Assembly (NCBI GenBank): GCA_903832395.1
Contig: CAILBF010000215.1
Location: 1 to 6,079, forward strand
Source of the DNA: an uncultured Actinomycetes bacterium
GTDB lineage: Bacteria > Actinomycetota > Actinomycetes > Nanopelagicales > Nanopelagicaceae
Direction: 5' to 3'
DNA: 6,079 nucleotides
The position numbers were made by a program, and so were the translations under genes. Shown piece by piece: positions 5,074 through 6,079 of this stretch; the first letter of the stretch is position 1; every line of letters begins with the position of its first letter. The notes beneath the pieces are model-generated. The model saw only the letters and a program-made list of their open reading frames with translations, was not told the DNA's origin and searched no databases.

Positions 5074-5693
5074 GCGAGATGTGGACGGCAAAACTGCGAA
5101 AGAAGTGGCAGAAAGAACTTCCAATTGAGAAACTTCTCCCCGATGATCAGCCAGCGTATGTTGCATCATGGATATATGTATTTGGCGTATTAACACTTTG
5201 CGCACTAGCGATGATTATTTTCTCCGGAATTATTCTGGCCTTCCAAGGCCCAGCTTGGTATCACACTTCTCATGCAGGAAAATTTACGAACAGCCTTCAC
5301 TTCTGGAGCGTTCAGTTGTTCTTTGTTTTCATGGTTATTCACTTGTGGGGTAAGTTTTGGATGGCAGCTTGGCGCGGAAAGCGCTTTGCCACATGGGCAA
5401 CAGGTGCCATTGCATTCGTAGCATCTATTGCAACGGCATTTACCGGTTACTTAGTTCAGACTAACTTTGACTCGCAGTGGATCTCATTTGAAGCTAAAGA
5501 TGGCTTTAACTCTGTCGGAGTGGGTGCTTGGTTCACCGTTACAAACTTAGGACAGATGCTTCTTCTCCATGTTGCATTTTTGCCCTTAATTTTAGGTGCC
5601 ATAACCATTGTGCACGTATTGATGGTACGAAAGCGCGGCGTTGTTCCACCTATCGACGCGCAGCCTTCTGAAGCCAGTGAGGTAGGACGATGA
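5070..5693 (+). CDS. Short di-heme cytochrome b (N-terminal/b6-like half)
   Basis: A 207-residue membrane protein, close in size to cytochrome b6 (about 215) and equal to the N-terminal half of bc1 cytochrome b. Four helices: A about 34-58, B 77-97, C 107-128, D 160-186. Heme ligands are H77 and H91 (helix B, 14 apart) and H167 and H182 (helix D, 15 apart, the b6-type spacing). HVLMVRKRGVVPP (182-194) aligns with b6 HFLMIRKQGISGP, and TWATGA (108-113) with TWVTGV. Departures: the Arg after the first His in b6 is F78; GYxLPW after helix C is GYLVQTNF (126-133); the heme-cn Cys35 of b6 is V37. It probably passes electrons between quinol and two b hemes, with partners unknown. Both ends overlap neighbours by ATGA. 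Residues after about 195 form a polar tail. No b6f subunit IV is recognisable next door. Confidence 0.9.
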   Translation: MSEMWTAKLRKKWQKELPIEKLLPDDQPAYVASWIYVFGVLTLCALAMIIFSGIILAFQGPAWYHTSHAGKFTNSLHFWSVQLFFVFMVIHLWGKFWMAAWRGKRFATWATGAIAFVASIATAFTGYLVQTNFDSQWISFEAKDGFNSVGVGAWFTVTNLGQMLLLHVAFLPLILGAITIVHVLMVRKRGVVPPIDAQPSEASEVGR

Positions 5694-6079
5694 AATCCAA
5701 TAATGATGCAAAACGCGCCTTTGATGCCGCCCCTTGGAAAGGCCCAACTAAGCGCTACGACATCGTCAAAGAGGGATCAATCGCCCTCGTTTTCGTAGTT
5801 ATTTTAACCATTGCACTGTCGTTGCTTATGGGTTCACCCGACGAGCCACCGCTTACCTTTAAAGGCTGGGCAGTCAGCAATGCCGATAATTTTTATGCAA
5901 CTGCCGTTCAAGAATTAGCTGGCACAAGTGGCACTGCTACATATGGTCCTCCATATAACAAGGCATCCGATGGTCTCAATATGGGTCCACTGTGGTTACA
6001 AAAATGGGTAGGCGTTACTCGCCCTATTGATTCAGTCAATGACTTTGTGATTGCACCTCTTAGTACACAGGTGATGTCA
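5690..6079 (+). CDS. Membrane-anchored protein with YGPPYN motif (3' partial)
   Basis: 130 residues visible, reading off the window end. It starts at ATG 5690, overlapping the cytochrome b stop as ATGA, with GAGG (5679-5682) as ribosome-binding site. Layout: polar N-terminus 1-28 containing APWKGPTKRYDIVKEG (14-29), one hydrophobic span about 31-48, then from SPDEPP (49-54) an extracytoplasmic or loop region with ELAGTSGTATYGPPYN (75-90) and MGPLWLQKWVGVTRPID (98-114). No Cys and no heme c or Rieske motif so far. From memory, proteins with this KRYDxVKE-TM-SPDE-YGPPYN pattern sit beside short cytochrome b genes in actinobacteria, without an assigned function. It does not look like b6f subunit IV or the C-terminal half of cytochrome b (no PEWY seen so far). 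More transmembrane helices may follow beyond 6079. Confidence 0.82.
   Translation, partial: MKSNNDAKRAFDAAPWKGPTKRYDIVKEGSIALVFVVILTIALSLLMGSPDEPPLTFKGWAVSNADNFYATAVQELAGTSGTATYGPPYNKASDGLNMGPLWLQKWVGVTRPIDSVNDFVIAPLSTQVMS

Noticed and set aside
5199..5201. C44 of the cytochrome b as a possible covalent heme-cn attachment site, as in b6
   Set aside because: An ungapped alignment puts the b6 Cys35 at V37; C44 falls opposite b6 Thr42, so the heme-cn Cys is absent.
5002..5353. Open frames at 5002-5205 (minus) and 5168-5353 (plus, other frame) over the cytochrome b
   Set aside because: Both overlap the cytochrome b with its four heme-ligand histidines and show no independent features.

Overview
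The window looks like a low- to mid-GC actinobacterial chromosome, possibly a freshwater Nanopelagicales (acI)-type genome. The basis is gene content: an actinobacterial-type arrangement of a tiny membrane protein, a short cytochrome b and a YGPPYN-motif membrane protein, a low-molecular-weight ArsC of the GCGDxCP type, and a compact layout with many ATGA overlaps. Base composition is moderate and AT-rich codons are common. The taxonomic assignment is an inference. All genes read on the + strand. There is no RNA gene, CRISPR array or insertion sequence, and no gap between genes exceeds 120 bases.

Positions 1-1887 hold two housekeeping genes. The first is the 3' part of a SAM-dependent methyltransferase (N-terminus outside the window). 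Nine bases after its stop comes a complete argininosuccinate synthase of the long, E. coli-like type (argG). No other arginine gene is visible.

Positions 2007-4789 hold cell-envelope and probable metalloid genes. First is a secreted protein with a Ser/Asn-rich linker and a C-terminal domain resembling the plant EXORDIUM / phosphate-induced protein 1 family. Then come an FKBP-type prolyl isomerase lipoprotein, a two-NPA aquaporin and an arsenate-reductase-like LMW phosphatase-fold protein. The last three are tightly packed (0 nt between the first pair, 11 bp overlap in the second). The aquaporin has Val where water channels carry the selectivity-filter Arg, and with ArsC next door this suggests reduction of arsenate followed by arsenite exit through a channel.

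Positions 4906-6079 begin a new transcriptional unit with the best Shine-Dalgarno of the window. It encodes a 55-residue single-span protein, a 207-residue four-helix di-heme cytochrome b resembling cytochrome b6, and the start of a membrane-anchored protein with an uncharacterised extracytoplasmic domain. All are joined by ATGA stop-start overlaps. This is the strongest candidate for an undescribed system: a quinol-reactive membrane complex that keeps the four heme-ligand histidines but lacks several residues typical of the Qo side of bc1/b6f. The unit runs off the 3' end.
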